Positions 1-6,986 are shown, counted from the stretch's first letter. The stretch: DNA of 12,574 bases from Promethearchaeota archaeon (GCA_019057975.1 JAHLWJ010000122.1:1-12574); one strand, 5' to 3'. Numbers and translations are program-made. Notes: generated from the letters alone by a model not told the origin.

Positions 1-878
1 ACAAGAATTTTTTAATATTTGTAGCGGTTTTTTTCAGCAGAAAAATATTCTATCACAACCTTTATTTTCCTCTCATTTTAGGTTTTATTTTACTTTGTTG
101 TGCTTCCTCTTTTAATTATATCATAAACGACATAATAGATGTAGAGAATGACAAAAAACATCAAGAAAAATTAAAAAAGAAACCTTTAGCATCAGGAGAA
201 CTGCCAATGTACGTCGCAGTGTTATTAATTATAGCAATTGTAGGGTTCATTGTATTCTCTTTGGTCTTCCTTATACCCAATATTAGTTTAATGGTAATGA
301 TTGTTTTTATAATTTTAACAGGACAGTTATATAATCACTTCTTTAAAAAATATGCCTTTGTAGATATTTTGGTGTTATCTACCGGCTATTTATGGCGGGC
401 TTTGTCTGGAGTAGTAATTATTAATGCTACTATCTCTGCTTGGCTCTTTTTAGCGATATTCGAAATTGCCATGTTTCTTAGCATAGCAAAAAGAAAAGGA
501 GATTTGTTGTATCTCGGGAAGGATAAAGCAATTGAGCATAAAAAAGTTTATGATCAATATTCTCTAAAATTACTCGAGCAATTTCACGTGTTAATTGCTG
601 GATCCTTATTTATGACGTATTCTCTTTATCTCATTTTAAAATTTTCCCTTTTCGAGCCCACTATAAAATTACAGGAATATATTGTAATATTCACAATCCC
701 AATATCGCTTTATTTAATCATGAGATTTATGTATTTAACCACATCTAAACCAGAATTAGCAAGAAAAACTGAAAAAGCTTTTTTCGATAAAGGCATAATT
801 ATCTCGGGAATTTTACTTTTTTTGATCCTTTTTTTCTCATTTTATTATGATATAATAATAACTTTTATTATTGGTTAG
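1..878 (+). CDS. UbiA-family membrane transferase, decaprenyl-phosphate phosphoribosyltransferase type (5' end missing)
   Basis: The frame is open from base 3 to the stop at 876-878, giving 291 visible residues. The first internal ATG is at 207, but the conserved part lies before it, so the gene starts left of the window. Counting from base 3, residues 42-50 read NDIIDVEND, the first Asp-rich motif of the UbiA superfamily (NDxxDxxxD), which binds Mg2+ and the prenyl phosphate. It is followed by KKKPLASGELP (58-68), like the KRRRPIAAG segment of phosphoribosyltransferase members. Further on, YLWRALSG and AKRKGDLLYLG resemble the LRAIAGG and GKRYAEL segments of mycobacterial DPPR synthase (Rv3806c). 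The rest is mostly hydrophobic helices, as expected of a multi-span membrane enzyme. Compared with a roughly 300-residue family member, only about 10-25 N-terminal residues should be missing. In mycobacteria the family moves phosphoribose onto a polyprenyl phosphate for cell-wall arabinose; the acceptor and role here are unknown. Family call strong, exact reaction inferred. Confidence 0.85.
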   Translation, partial: KNFLIFVAVFFSRKIFYHNLYFPLILGFILLCCASSFNYIINDIIDVENDKKHQEKLKKKPLASGELPMYVAVLLIIAIVGFIVFSLVFLIPNISLMVMIVFIILTGQLYNHFFKKYAFVDILVLSTGYLWRALSGVVIINATISAWLFLAIFEIAMFLSIAKRKGDLLYLGKDKAIEHKKVYDQYSLKLLEQFHVLIAGSLFMTYSLYLILKFSLFEPTIKLQEYIVIFTIPISLYLIMRFMYLTTSKPELARKTEKAFFDKGIIISGILLFLILFFSFYYDIIITFIIG

Positions 879-928
879 GGTAATCATTTTTATAGGTTTA
901 ATTTCAAATATATTAATCAGGAAATTTC

Positions 929-949
929 GTTTTTCTCAATTTATTTTTC
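929..949 (+). terminator. Possible T-rich terminator of the UbiA-type gene
   Basis: Two T5 runs sit about 50-70 bases after the stop, just inside the right arm of the 893-957 inverted repeat. Archaeal termination commonly uses such T-rich stretches without a stable hairpin. In DNA this AT-rich the call is weak. Confidence 0.3.
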
Positions 950-1002
950 TAAACCTAGATAGCTTTATCCAACGAGATATAGAAATCCTATGGAATTATA
1001 TC

Positions 1003-1038
1003 TTAAAAAAAAAATTAGCTTAGGTTAAAAAAAAAATT
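1003..1038 (-). terminator. Tandem T10 tracts downstream of the peptidase gene
   Basis: The 14-mer TTAAAAAAAAAATT occurs twice with a 22-base period (1003-1016 and 1025-1038). On the minus strand this gives two T10 tracts about 140 and 160 bases after the stop codon of the M28 peptidase gene, a plausible archaeal-style tandem terminator. Long homopolymer runs are also common by chance in this sequence. Confidence 0.35.
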
Positions 1039-1174
1039 GGATATAAAATTATAGATTGTATGAAATTTTCATTATTTTTCCTAATAATTTATTTGCTTTT
1101 TTTTTATTCAAATTAATTAATAAATTAAAGTAATAACAAAATAATTTGATAAAAATTAAATAAACTTAATTTTT

Positions 1175-2362
1175 CTATCCATCTAAATTTTTAATTGTAT
1201 TATAACAAACCTTTAAACAATCATCCATAATAATATTTGAACATTTTTCTGGTGTATCCTTTTTAGAATGAATATAAATAGAATCTCTAGATGAATGAAA
1301 TAAAGCTGTTTGAAATGATTTATTCGTTTTTTTTGAAAATTTATTAAATGATATATAATCGCTTTTTGGCTTAAACTTTTTATCATACACTGTTATTGGT
1401 ATGTTCAATTCCTCTGCTGAAGCTTTTATTAATTGATTTAAGTTTTTATTTATTGCTTTTTTAAATAATAATCCAGATTTATTTAATAGCCCTATATACG
1501 ATCCTACCATATCGATATTAATATTAATTGATTTACTTAAGTCATAAATTTTATCGTATTCTTTGGCATATTTATCCACAAATTTTTTTGAACCTTTTAA
1601 TCCCCACTCTTCTGCTCCACACCATAAAAATAATACATCATAATTAGTAAGCGGATTTTCTTTAACTTTTTTAGCTAATTCAATTAAAATTGAAACACCA
1701 CTGGCGTTATCCATTGAACCAGTTGATTTGCTGGAAGTAAATAAGAATAGAAAAATAGGAATTATCACACTTATAGTTATTAATGAACAGACACTTACTA
1801 AAAATAATAAAAATGTATTCAAACTTGTTATTGAAATAATATTTAATATTAACCAAAGTGAGATAAAAATGGATAACCCCATATATGGAAGGAGTATAAT
1901 TTTCATGATAATCATTAAAATTTTTTGCATTATATAGGGGATTCTAGATGATATTGAATCATAATGAGCTGAAAAAATTATAATAGGCTGATTTGGCACT
2001 TTTTTTTTTGATGGTATTTTTGCAAATAAATTTTTAGACTGGTCACGGTTTACCAACGAAATTTTACGTGTTCTTTGAAACATGTACTTCACAAAATAAA
2101 AAAAAACAATTATTAAAAACAAGCGAAAGATAAGTAAATATATGAAGATCATTAGATATACTGTTTTCATTAAAAATCTAATTGGTGTACTCCAAGAAAA
2201 ATATTCTAATTTAGTATCTATATTATTAACATTTAATTCATTTTGTATATAATTGATTGCCTTGGTTTCTCCTATACTTGCTGCCGATCGATCATACGCT
2301 AATGCTTTTACATGATTTATAGTTGATGCTTCAGTATATAATTCCTCATCTGTAAGTGCCAT
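1175..2362 (-). CDS. M28-family zinc peptidase with membrane segments
   Basis: The 395-residue product is a probable metallo-aminopeptidase of family M28. The co-catalytic zinc site is complete: H133 in SAHYDS, the bridging D218 in SMDNASG, catalytic E251 and ligand E252 in GAEEWG, D284 in NIDMVG, and H365 in YIHSKKDT. Residues 10-58 look like the N-terminal helix region of M28 exopeptidases. A hydrophobic stretch at 63-95 is one long or two short membrane helices, followed by a very basic loop (92-125). A second hydrophobic block at 143-208, probably two helices, sits between H133 and D218, which are only about 20 residues apart in soluble members. Both ligands must lie on the same membrane side, so an even number of helices fits. 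The basic loop before the catalytic part suggests, by the positive-inside rule, that the active site faces the cytoplasm. There is no signal peptide. The gene is divergent from the peptide transporter; its substrate is unknown. Confidence 0.85.
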   Translation of the reverse strand: MALTDEELYTEASTINHVKALAYDRSAASIGETKAINYIQNELNVNNIDTKLEYFSWSTPIRFLMKTVYLMIFIYLLIFRLFLIIVFFYFVKYMFQRTRKISLVNRDQSKNLFAKIPSKKKVPNQPIIIFSAHYDSISSRIPYIMQKILMIIMKIILLPYMGLSIFISLWLILNIISITSLNTFLLFLVSVCSLITISVIIPIFLFLFTSSKSTGSMDNASGVSILIELAKKVKENPLTNYDVLFLWCGAEEWGLKGSKKFVDKYAKEYDKIYDLSKSININIDMVGSYIGLLNKSGLLFKKAINKNLNQLIKASAEELNIPITVYDKKFKPKSDYISFNKFSKKTNKSFQTALFHSSRDSIYIHSKKDTPEKCSNIIMDDCLKVCYNTIKNLDG

Positions 2363-2417
2363 TTTCTCTTATTTTTTAATAATTTCTTTATTTTTAAGAA
2401 TCTTTTAATTATGCTCT

Positions 2418-2433
2418 GTAAACTTATAAATTT
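2418..2433 (-). promoter_or_regulatory. Likely TATA-box promoter of the M28 peptidase gene
   Basis: On the minus strand this reads AAATTTATAAGTTTAC, containing the archaeal-like core TTTATAAG. Its centre is about 64 bases before the ATG at 2362, so transcription would begin near 2400 and leave a leader of roughly 40 bases. It matches the element before the binding protein gene at 15 of 16 positions. Confidence 0.4.
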
Positions 2434-2583
2434 AACTAATCGATTGTAATTATTAATTATCAGGAAATTTTTAAGATTTTTTATAAGATGTTGATTGTAA
2501 AGAAGAGAATTATAATTTTAAAGGTTAATATCGAGATTTTCCCTAATTCTTTTAACCTTATAAAATTTTATATTATCACTTTT

Positions 2584-2602
2584 TTAGAAATAAAATTTCT
2601 AA
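2584..2602. repeat. Inverted repeat, 8-bp arms with 3-base centre
   Basis: TTAGAAAT (2584-2591) and ATTTCTAA (2595-2602) are perfect inverted copies around AAA. The site lies near the middle of the divergent region, upstream of the candidate TATA boxes of both genes. It could be an operator for a dimeric regulator, but AT-only palindromes arise easily by chance here. Confidence 0.3.
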
Positions 2603-2698
2603 TGAAATCCAAATTATAATCCTAAATTTAAATCTCGGTCCTAATTTGTAATAATTTCGTTATTTAGTTAACGTTGATACATCAAGAAAAAAAGGATA

Positions 2699-2714
2699 AA
2701 ACTTATAAGTTTAC
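2699..2714 (+). promoter_or_regulatory. Likely TATA-box promoter of the peptide-binding protein gene
   Basis: The element reads AAACTTATAAGTTTAC; its first 14 bases form a perfect palindrome. The purine-rich GGATAAA just upstream could serve as a BRE for TFB. The centre is about 80 bases before the ATG at 2786, which would put the start of transcription near 2732 and leave a leader of about 54 bases. The CTATAAA units at 2743-2759 are an alternative TATA source. Confidence 0.4.
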
Positions 2715-2737
2715 GAATTGGATATCATTATAACATA

Positions 2738-2765
2738 AAATCTATAAAAAATCTATAAAAAATCT
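2738..2765 (+). repeat. 11-bp tandem repeat upstream of the binding protein gene
   Basis: The unit AAATCTATAAA occurs at 2738-2748 and 2749-2759, and a third partial copy AAATCT follows at 2760-2765. The period is close to one DNA helical turn, so a protein bound to each unit would sit on the same face. Each unit also contains CTATAAA, a possible TATA box, which would move the transcription start much closer to the ATG. Confidence 0.55.
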
Positions 2766-2774
2766 TAACTTTAA

Positions 2775-2779
2775 GTGAT
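2775..2779 (+). promoter_or_regulatory. Short Shine-Dalgarno match before the binding protein gene
   Basis: GTGAT matches the 3' half of the archaeal consensus GGAGGTGAT and ends 6 bases before the ATG at 2786. It supports that ATG over the in-frame ATG at 2792. The match is only five bases. Confidence 0.35.
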
Positions 2780-2785
2780 TAAAAT

Positions 2786-4489
2786 ATGGAAATGGAAAAA
2801 AAAAATGTAGCTATCGTAATACTTGCTGTAGCTTTAGTGGCATCTGGTGCGGGTAACATAATATTTGGGGTTCTCATGGGTGGTATCACCCCTTTTGCTC
2901 CAGAACAACCCTCAGCCATTATTTACGGGACAATGTATGGACCTGAAGACTCAGATCCACAATACATGTGGGATTCCGCTTCATTTGACTATGCATTCAA
3001 TGTCTGGGAAGGTCTATTCGCTTATAATCTAAGTCATCCTGATGTTCCTCTTATTCCGAGACTTTCAGTAGATTTTGGAGTGTGGGAAGGGAATAACTTG
3101 ACTTTAACACTTCAACAAGGAGTAGATTTTCATTCTGGTACTCACTTCAATGCTACTTCTGTTAAATTCTCACTCGACAGATTGCTTTATTTGACAAACT
3201 TGACTGGTGCTCAAGGAGCTGGTGATACAGTATATGGTGAATCTATCATAACAGTGCTTTATATGTGGCCAGATGGTACATCTGTTATCAACAGTACAGA
3301 AATTATTTCTGAATATGTTGTTAAAATCATATTAAACAAGGAATATGGTGTCTTATTACCCGTATTAACCTTTACAGCCTCAATGATGATGGATTATGAA
3401 GTTACACCTGAATTTGATTATATTAGTGAAGGGATGTCGGGAGCCACGGCTACTTCAGTTTCTGGAACTGGCCCTTGGAAATTTCAATATTACATTCCCG
3501 GTATAGAAGCCAAATTTATTAGAAACGATGATTATTGGCGAGGAGCTGGAGATATAGAAACCTTAGTATTTTCAGTTATACAAGACTCTGATGCAAGAAA
3601 TAGTGCTTTATTGGCAGGAGATGTTAACTTATTATTAGATCCTCATCCCTCTTATTATGATGTTATGAGGGCTGAATCTCAACTAACACTCTATGAAGGT
3701 TCACCTGGTACCATTACCCAGTATCTTGGATTCAATAACATACTTTACAACAAGACCTGGAGAAATGCGATGTCTTATGCAATTGATTACGATTACATGA
3801 TCGATGAACTCTTGGAAGGTGAGGCAATACGATTAAAATCACCAATTCCTATGGGAATACAATTTGCCAATGATTCATTTGATGTGGCAACCTTAGACCT
3901 TACAGTGGCTAGAGGCATAATGAACGGTATGGGTTTTGGAACAGGCTTTACAACGGAACAAGATTGGATAGATCAAGCAGGATCAGCTCCTTTCTTAACG
4001 GTTAACTTTACATATAACCTAGGAAATAAATTCAGAGAAGATATGTTTGTGCTATTAGGAGATAACCTTGAAAAGATCGGAATTTTAGTCGAAGATAGTG
4101 GTCAAGAATGGGGGCCATACTTGGATCTCCTTTATGATAGGGTTCCCGGTGGATGGGATAGATTATCTATCTGGTTTATTGGATGGATGCCTGACTATAA
4201 CGATCCAAGCAACTATGTTAATTCGTTGATGTCTAATGTATCTTCTTCAACCTCTACTCAAATAAACGATCCGACATTAGAGGCTTATATGTTACAAGGA
4301 CTTGAGGAAACTGATCAAGATATAAGAAGGCAAATATACCACGATTTGCAGAAGTATGTTGTCGAAGACCTTAGACCATGGGCTTTTGGATATGTAAGCA
4401 AAAACCATGATTGCTGGCTTTCATCGTTGAAAGGTTTCCCAAGCAACGGTATGGGTTATGCATACTTCTATCCTTGCTATTTTGACTAA
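2786..4489 (+). CDS. ABC transporter substrate-binding protein, family 5 (peptide type), membrane-anchored
   Basis: The 567-residue product is the extracellular capture component of a peptide importer (SBP_bac_5, DppA/OppA type). Residues 7-32 form one hydrophobic helix after a short basic start, with no lipobox Cys, so it is probably an uncleaved membrane anchor or an archaeal signal sequence. The binding domain runs from about 44 to the end. NVWEGLFAY (72-80), PLIPRLS (88-94) and the stretch GVDFHSG..FNATSVKFSLDR (112-132) are typical of the family's N-lobe. Nine N-x-S/T sequons are visible (for example N81, N104, N122, N138), as expected of a glycosylated surface protein. G+C is higher than in the flanking peptidase and orphan genes. 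A T13 tract follows the gene, so much of its mRNA may end there, which is common when binding protein is needed in excess. The ligand cannot be told from sequence; nickel or sugar binders belong to the same fold. Confidence 0.92.
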   Translation: MEMEKKNVAIVILAVALVASGAGNIIFGVLMGGITPFAPEQPSAIIYGTMYGPEDSDPQYMWDSASFDYAFNVWEGLFAYNLSHPDVPLIPRLSVDFGVWEGNNLTLTLQQGVDFHSGTHFNATSVKFSLDRLLYLTNLTGAQGAGDTVYGESIITVLYMWPDGTSVINSTEIISEYVVKIILNKEYGVLLPVLTFTASMMMDYEVTPEFDYISEGMSGATATSVSGTGPWKFQYYIPGIEAKFIRNDDYWRGAGDIETLVFSVIQDSDARNSALLAGDVNLLLDPHPSYYDVMRAESQLTLYEGSPGTITQYLGFNNILYNKTWRNAMSYAIDYDYMIDELLEGEAIRLKSPIPMGIQFANDSFDVATLDLTVARGIMNGMGFGTGFTTEQDWIDQAGSAPFLTVNFTYNLGNKFREDMFVLLGDNLEKIGILVEDSGQEWGPYLDLLYDRVPGGWDRLSIWFIGWMPDYNDPSNYVNSLMSNVSSSTSTQINDPTLEAYMLQGLEETDQDIRRQIYHDLQKYVVEDLRPWAFGYVSKNHDCWLSSLKGFPSNGMGYAYFYPCYFD

Positions 4490-4524
4490 TAATAAAGCGA
4501 AGTATTAACAATCAAAAATAAATA

Positions 4525-4537
4525 TTTTTTTTTTTTT
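4525..4537 (+). terminator. T13 tract after the binding protein gene
   Basis: A run of 13 T begins 36 bases after the stop codon. Poly-T runs terminate archaeal RNA polymerase. It would separate the binding protein transcript from the downstream genes, perhaps incompletely. Confidence 0.55.
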
Positions 4538-4582
4538 ATTATGTATATCTAAGATTTTTAATAGGAAATAAATGATTTTTTA

Positions 4583-5467
4583 ATGAGCTCAAAACGCTTC
4601 TTTTTTAACCCTCCAACAAAATTAAAAGCTTTTAAAAAAGATCTAGCCCCATTAGGATTTTTTTTTGATTTAATTCCAACAAAAAATTTTAAAATACCTA
4701 TAATGCCCGTTCCGATGAGAATTGATAAACTTACAAATCATCAACCAACTTTATTTATTTTACCTGATTTTAACTCTCTTAAAAATATATTTCAAAAATA
4801 TCATTTATTTATTAATTTTGAGCAATTTTTTTTAATTGGATTAACTAATTTAATCTCTTATGCTAAAGTTAAATATAAGGAACTAACGAAAAGAAACCTT
4901 AAAGATGAAATCATTGTCCAATGGTTTGAAAAGTCAAAAAACATTATCACAGAGATTTATAGCTTAACAGAAATGTTTACATTTTTAATTTCTGAATTTT
5001 TAAAAACAGTTTATCTTATTAATGCTGAAAAGACTAAGGATGAAAATAGTAATACACTTGAGCATTTTCTCCAATATTGTGATACAATGATTAATTATTG
5101 TGAAGAAAAAATAGATAATAATAAATTTATAATAAAAAAGGATGATACAGAAGAAGAAGTAAAATTATACAAAGAAAAAAATAATAAATATTATCCTGAA
5201 ATTGTAAGCGTTGATGTGGACAATCTATCATTAAATAAAAAAGAAAAAAGGAGTTTTATTCCATATCTTATTTATGATGATTTATTTGATTGTTTTTCGT
5301 ACAATAAAAAAAAATTATTAGAAAATCCTATAAATGATTTATCAATAGATTACTGGTTCGAGAATCGAATAATTAATAAAGACCCTACCATTGATAAATT
5401 TAAAATTGACGAGATATATCGTAATCGAATTAATTTAAGCTTATTTGATGTCAAGCGATTTCTATGA
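4583..5467 (+). CDS. Unrecognised 294-residue protein inside the transporter locus
   Basis: I do not recognise a family. The product is rich in Lys, Asn, Ile and Phe, has no signal peptide and no clear long membrane helix, and looks mostly helical in the middle (about 85-150). A charged segment rich in Lys, Glu and Asp lies around 170-225. Only two Cys pairs with no metal-site spacing are visible (QYCDTMINYCEE, DDLFDCFSY). The DNA is very AT-rich: 13 of 60 bases are G or C at 5161-5220, against 20 of 60 at 3601-3660 in the binding protein gene. The frame stays open for 885 bases in AT-rich DNA, where stops should be frequent, which supports a real gene. It lies after the T13 tract; a TATA-like TGTATAT around 4542-4548 may start it. 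Its stop overlaps the start of the next gene (ATGA), so the two are probably co-translated. A role linked to peptide transport is only suggested by position. Confidence 0.65.
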   Translation: MSSKRFFFNPPTKLKAFKKDLAPLGFFFDLIPTKNFKIPIMPVPMRIDKLTNHQPTLFILPDFNSLKNIFQKYHLFINFEQFFLIGLTNLISYAKVKYKELTKRNLKDEIIVQWFEKSKNIITEIYSLTEMFTFLISEFLKTVYLINAEKTKDENSNTLEHFLQYCDTMINYCEEKIDNNKFIIKKDDTEEEVKLYKEKNNKYYPEIVSVDVDNLSLNKKEKRSFIPYLIYDDLFDCFSYNKKKLLENPINDLSIDYWFENRIINKDPTIDKFKIDEIYRNRINLSLFDVKRFL

Positions 5468-5904
5468 AAAAATTAAAAATTGAATTAGGTCGACAAGGAA
5501 CTTTTATTTTAGCCATTATGTTAATACATTTCGTCTTTTTTGGGTATATTGCCAATGTATATGAAAAATCTATTGGATTAGATATTATATTCTTAAATAA
5601 AATTTTATTTAGCCCTGTTTCATATGTGTCAACTTTTATTCTTATAGCGATTGTGTTTTTTCTCGTTTTTAAAGAAACATTTTTTGAATATGGGTTGAGA
5701 AATAGTATAATGCTCGTGCCTATTATAATAGGTATGTCATGGGTATGGTCATGGATTATAAATGGTTTTAATCTACTAATAATCCCTCTTTTTTTTATAA
5801 GATTAGACGGATATCTGACGATAATTTCCATTCTTGGTATTAATTTGGTAACAGCAACATTAGCATCTATCCTTAAACAAAAATATAAAGAATATACTAC
5901 ATAA
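5464..5904 (+). CDS. Small four-helix membrane protein, unknown
   Basis: The product has 146 residues and about four predicted membrane helices (roughly 13-31, 54-70, 81-99 and 117-137), with short basic ends (MKKLKIELGR at the N-terminus, KQKYKEY at the C-terminus). The start ATG at 5464 overlaps the stop of the preceding gene by four bases (ATGA), a usual sign of translational coupling and the main reason for choosing this start. The helices alternate with short loops and carry no charged residues typical of ion or proton pathways. I recognise no family. With its partner it forms a two-gene unit between the binding protein and the permeases. It could be a membrane partner of the preceding protein. 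The opposite-strand open frame over this region is an artefact of the low-complexity sequence. Confidence 0.65.
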   Translation: MKKLKIELGRQGTFILAIMLIHFVFFGYIANVYEKSIGLDIIFLNKILFSPVSYVSTFILIAIVFFLVFKETFFEYGLRNSIMLVPIIIGMSWVWSWIINGFNLLIIPLFFIRLDGYLTIISILGINLVTATLASILKQKYKEYTT

Positions 5905-5920
5905 TAAATGTGAATAAAAT

Positions 5921-5930
5921 TTTTATACTT
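5921..5930 (+). promoter_or_regulatory. Possible TATA box before the permease-ATPase genes
   Basis: TTTTATACTT lies about 45 bases before the ATG at 5970, which fits a start of transcription near 5950. It would let the four transporter genes be read without the two orphan genes. The motif is short and the region AT-rich. Confidence 0.3.
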
Positions 5931-5969
5931 ATTAAATTAAATTAGACTTAATATAGGGACTGATAAAAA

Positions 5970-6986
5970 ATGAGTATGCTAAAATACATTTTGAGAAGAC
6001 TTCTAGTTATGGTACCTGTACTATTCGGAGTTTTATTAATTACGTTTGTATTATCTAGATGGATGCCCGGTGACCCTGTTTTAGCCAATCTTCCACAAGT
6101 ATTCACAGATGCACAATATGATGCAGCTATGCGCCGTTTGGGTTTTGATCTCCCTATATGGCAACAATTTTTTATATATATAGGTAATCTTTTTACCGGA
6201 AATTGGGGCTATTCTGTATCGATAAATAAAGGTCAAGAAGTTTGGGAATTAGTTTGGCAAAGATTTCCAAGAACAATTGATATTGCATTATTTTCCATGA
6301 TTATAGCTTCTTTTGTCGGTATTAAAACAGGTGTAATATCGGCAAAGCATAGAAACAAGGCAAAAGATACTATTTTGAGAGGGGCTGCTCTGATTGGGGT
6401 TTCAATACCTATTTTTTGGCTTGGATTAGTATTACAATTAACATTATCATATAGATTAGGTTTATTTCCCGCAGTAGGGTATAAAACTCTTACCTATGAT
6501 GAACCGGTATATTTTACAGGATTCAGAATAATAGATGCTTTTGTGTCTGGTCAATGGTATATTATAACCGATTATTTATATCATTTAGCTCTTCCCGTTC
6601 TCTGTTTATCATTTATCACATTAGCTTCTATAACTAGACAGACACGTTCCAGCATGTTAGAAGTCCTTCAACAAGATTATGTAAGAACTGCCAGAGCAAA
6701 AGGTTGTCGTGAAAAAGATGTAATAAATAAACATGCAAAAAAAAATGCTTTAATCCCAACAGTCACAGTTATAGGTTTAAACGTCGGAGGCTTACTCGGA
6801 GGTGCTGTTTTGACTGAAACAACTTTTAATTTACATGGAGTGGGAGAATTATTGTTACGTTCTATAGTAGACAGAGATTATTATATAATAAATGCTATTG
6901 TATTTATGGTTACTATTATATTCATTGCAGTGAACTTATTTACCGATTTAATCTATGCGCAACTTGATCCCCGCATAAAATATTGA
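5970..6986 (+). CDS. dppB: Peptide ABC transporter permease, DppB type
   Basis: The 338-residue integral membrane subunit forms half of the peptide channel. The N-terminus (YILRRLLVMVPVLFGVLLITF, split here as residues 6-12 and 13-26) and the following RWMPGDPV are the classic DppB/OppB opening helix and motif. About six membrane helices are visible: near 10-28, 103-122, 140-160, 203-222, 264-284 and 305-328. The cytoplasmic coupling loop that docks on the ATPase is at 237-257 (DYVRTARAKGCREKDVINKH), followed by NALIP as in the family; the C-terminus ends in LDPRIKY. Length is normal. GGGACTGAT (5956-5964) matches GGAGGTGAT at six of nine positions and ends 5 bases before the ATG; the in-frame ATG at 5976 is an alternative. 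It is followed 43 bases later by the second permease gene. The transported peptide class is not visible in the permease. Confidence 0.95.
   Translation: MSMLKYILRRLLVMVPVLFGVLLITFVLSRWMPGDPVLANLPQVFTDAQYDAAMRRLGFDLPIWQQFFIYIGNLFTGNWGYSVSINKGQEVWELVWQRFPRTIDIALFSMIIASFVGIKTGVISAKHRNKAKDTILRGAALIGVSIPIFWLGLVLQLTLSYRLGLFPAVGYKTLTYDEPVYFTGFRIIDAFVSGQWYIITDYLYHLALPVLCLSFITLASITRQTRSSMLEVLQQDYVRTARAKGCREKDVINKHAKKNALIPTVTVIGLNVGGLLGGAVLTETTFNLHGVGELLLRSIVDRDYYIINAIVFMVTIIFIAVNLFTDLIYAQLDPRIKY

Larger units (their letters stand above)
879..1174. other. Convergent AT-rich intergenic gap
   Basis: This is the gap between the stop of the UbiA-type gene and the stop of the minus-strand peptidase gene. 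I see no coding potential or RNA gene in it. It holds T-rich stretches on both strands and one perfect 8-bp inverted repeat (TAGGTTTA at 893-900, TAAACCTA at 950-957, 49-bp spacer). The most likely content is transcription termination for both genes. Confidence 0.5.
2363..2785. other. Divergent control region between peptidase and peptide-binding protein genes
   Basis: This is 423 bp of AT-rich DNA with no open frame worth calling. It must hold the promoters of both flanking genes. Visible elements, listed separately, are a TATA-like box facing each way, an inverted repeat at 2584-2602 and an 11-bp tandem repeat at 2738-2765. A weaker inverted repeat, CGTTA (2658-2662) and TAACG (2669-2673) with a 6-base spacer, lies between them. 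Several further TATA-like strings, such as CTTATAAAA near 2557, show how unspecific this signal is here. Confidence 0.6.

Noticed and set aside
1003..1038. Repeated TTA10TT units considered as the start of a CRISPR-like or phase-variable array.
   Set aside because: There are only two copies of a homopolymer-based unit, no spacers of uniform length and no cas genes; a terminator is the simpler reading.
1728..1937. Plus-strand open frame of 69 residues.
   Set aside because: It is the complement of the hydrophobic insert of the M28 peptidase gene, which has clear motifs on the other strand.
916..2470. Direct repeat ATCAGGAAATTT at 916-927 and 2459-2470, on either side of the M28 peptidase gene, as a possible insertion footprint.
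   Set aside because: Exact 12-mers shared by chance are expected many times in a 12.5-kb window this AT-rich, and there is no recombinase gene or terminal inverted repeat.
5451..5831. Minus-strand open frame of 126 residues opposite the small membrane protein gene.
   Set aside because: It mirrors the hydrophobic gene on the plus strand, which has an ATGA-coupled start; the minus frame has no recognisable features.
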